Source: Bergeyella porcorum
GTDB lineage: Bacteria > Bacteroidota > Bacteroidia > Flavobacteriales > Weeksellaceae
Direction of reading: 5' to 3'
Assembly: GCF_042427575.1 (NCBI RefSeq)
Contig: NZ_JBHMFD010000013.1
Location: 62,001-126,000 of the forward strand
Length of the DNA: 64,000 bases
The notes beneath the pieces were generated by a model. That model saw only the letters and a program-made list of their open reading frames with translations, made no database searches and had not been told where the DNA came from. Position 1 is the first letter of the stretch, and the number at the start of each line of letters is the position of its first letter. This document shows, one piece after another, positions 62,731-64,000 of the stretch. A program made the position numbers and the translations under genes.

Positions 62731-63936
62731 TTAATATACCCTTTCTATCAATGCCATATAGAAGCCATCATAGCCTTCACTTGGCATTATTTTTTCGTCT
62801 TTCACTAATTTAAAATCAGGGTTTCTTTCTAAAAAGATGGTGACTTGCTCATTATTTTCAGAAGGTAAAATGGAACAAGTGGCGTAAATCATCTTTCCTC
62901 CTTTTTTCAATATTTTAGAGTAATCTTGCAAGATGCTTTGTTGCTCTTCCTTGATGCGATTGATAAAATCTTGGTCTATTTTCCATTTGCTATCAGGATT
63001 TCTCTTTAGAACACCTAAGCCAGAACAAGGTGCGTCTATCAGAAGCCTATCAGCTTTTTCGTGAAGGCGTTTGATGACTTTATTATCAGAGATAAGGCGT
63101 GTTTCTATATTGTGAGCCCCTGCACGCTTTGCTCTACGCTTTAGCTCGGCGAGTTTCCAATCAAAAATATCCAAGGCTATGATTTGCCCTTTGTTTTTCA
63201 TCAAAGCAGCAAGATGAAGGGTTTTCCCTCCTGCTCCTGCACAGGCATCTACTACGCGCATTCCTTCTTTTACATCTAAAAGGTGGGCAATTTTCTGCGA
63301 ACTGGCATCTTGCACTTCAAACCAACCATCTTTGAAAGCGGAAGTGAGGAATACATTTTTCTTTTCAGCCAATTGCACCGCATCTGGATAGTGGCTTAGT
63401 GGCATAGCTTCTACATTTTCTTCTTTCAGCTCTTGGACGAGGTCTTTCACCGTAATTTTGAGTGTATTGGCACGCAATACCGTAGGAGCCTGCTCATTGA
63501 GGGCTTTCATTTCTTTTTCCCAATGATTGCCCAACTCTTTCTCTAAGGTCTCTGCCAGCCAATCTGGAATAGAGTGCTCTATCGCTTTGGAAGGGAAGGT
63601 ATTTTTGTCTAATTTTTTCAGAATATCTGCGATTTTAATCCCTTCAAATTCTTCAAATTTTTTATATTTGGTTTTACTCCACAGAAGATACGCCAAGATT
63701 AGCTTGTAGATATTGCCAGGCTTTACCCCTTCGCCCATATAGTATTCTAAGCGTTTTTTCCAACGGATGATGTTGTAGAAAATTTCAGAAACGGTTTTTC
63801 TATCTTCGCTTCCCCATTTTTTATGAGCTTTCAGCAATCGTTCTATAACTTTGTCTGCGTATTTATTTTTTTCAAAAAAGGTTTCTTTCAGAGCATCGTG
63901 AATACCGATGAGAAGATTGCGATGTATTAGTTCCAT
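62731..63936 (-). CDS. RsmB/NOP-family rRNA cytosine methyltransferase
   Basis: A 401-residue SAM-dependent RNA m5C methyltransferase. Domain order: an N-terminal NusB-like helical region, then VVDACAGAGGKTLHLAALM (SAM site), LLIDAPCSGLGVLKRNPDSKWKID (catalytic PCSG) and YATCSILPSENNEQV (second catalytic Cys). It resembles RsmB/RsmF; the exact target base is not known. A minus-strand TACTTTTG box (63986-63993) lies 50 bases upstream. The stop is 84 bases beyond the receptor gene. Confidence 0.9.
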   Translation of the reverse strand: MELIHRNLLIGIHDALKETFFEKNKYADKVIERLLKAHKKWGSEDRKTVSEIFYNIIRWKKRLEYYMGEGVKPGNIYKLILAYLLWSKTKYKKFEEFEGIKIADILKKLDKNTFPSKAIEHSIPDWLAETLEKELGNHWEKEMKALNEQAPTVLRANTLKITVKDLVQELKEENVEAMPLSHYPDAVQLAEKKNVFLTSAFKDGWFEVQDASSQKIAHLLDVKEGMRVVDACAGAGGKTLHLAALMKNKGQIIALDIFDWKLAELKRRAKRAGAHNIETRLISDNKVIKRLHEKADRLLIDAPCSGLGVLKRNPDSKWKIDQDFINRIKEEQQSILQDYSKILKKGGKMIYATCSILPSENNEQVTIFLERNPDFKLVKDEKIMPSEGYDGFYMALIERVY

Positions 63937-64000
63937 AAAAATTGTTTCTTTTTGTTGCGTTTTAGCATTGTGCTAAATCATTTTGCAAAAGTACGGTTTA

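Overview
The window looks like a chromosomal segment of a Flavobacteriales bacterium, probably of the Weeksellaceae (Chryseobacterium/Riemerella/Bergeyella group). The signs are low-GC DNA, promoters of the Bacteroidota type (TTG, about 17-23 bases, TAnnTTTG), a type IX secretion PorP/SprF-like protein and a type IX sorting domain, a SusC/SusD pair, and mevalonate-pathway MvaD. A complete urease cluster would fit an animal-associated, urease-positive genus such as Bergeyella, but the genus is an inference.

Layout. 1-8 kb: rpoB (5' end outside the window), a small exported unknown between rpoB and rpoC, rpoC and a DUF3467 protein. 8-16.7 kb: two enoyl-CoA hydratases, clpB, a small coiled-coil protein, a small outer-membrane barrel, hemW and a PorP/SprF-like protein. 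15.4-21 kb: intergenic spaces full of recurring short repeat words in both orientations, an (AC)15 tract and a tail-fibre-like exported protein, with two overlapping inverted-repeat pairs. 21-26.5 kb: queD, lpxH-like, LuxE-like, two TPM-domain proteins with lemA (and a partial lemA duplication), and folA. 26.6-28.7 kb: an acquired ROB-type class A beta-lactamase next to an IS30-family element. 28.9-33 kb: an ABC ATPase, a GNAT-like protein, a PAP2 protein and purK. 33-36.1 kb: a decayed accessory patch with double-glycine leader peptides, a CPBP protease, two HlyD stubs, an IS3 remnant and an orphan type IX sorting domain. 36-48.2 kb: argS, SusC/SusD, an alpha/beta hydrolase, a reductase, an acyl-CoA synthetase, mvaD and a VOC protein.

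48.4-62.6 kb is the most coherent module, an integrated nickel and urease locus. Leftward run ureA, ureB, ureC, ureE, ureF, ureG, ureD, hypA, hypB and an outer-membrane porin. Upstream lie a metal-type ABC importer (ATPase, permease, binding lipoprotein), a divergent nikR and a TonB-dependent receptor. Together they would import nickel across both membranes, sense it, deliver it and build urease. The unusual point is that UreC carries an N-terminal twin-arginine (Tat) signal, which suggests export of the assembled enzyme. UreD also has an unusual lysine/alanine-rich tail. The window ends in an RsmB-like rRNA methyltransferase.

I found no tRNA, rRNA or CRISPR array. All calls come from reading the sequence without database searches.
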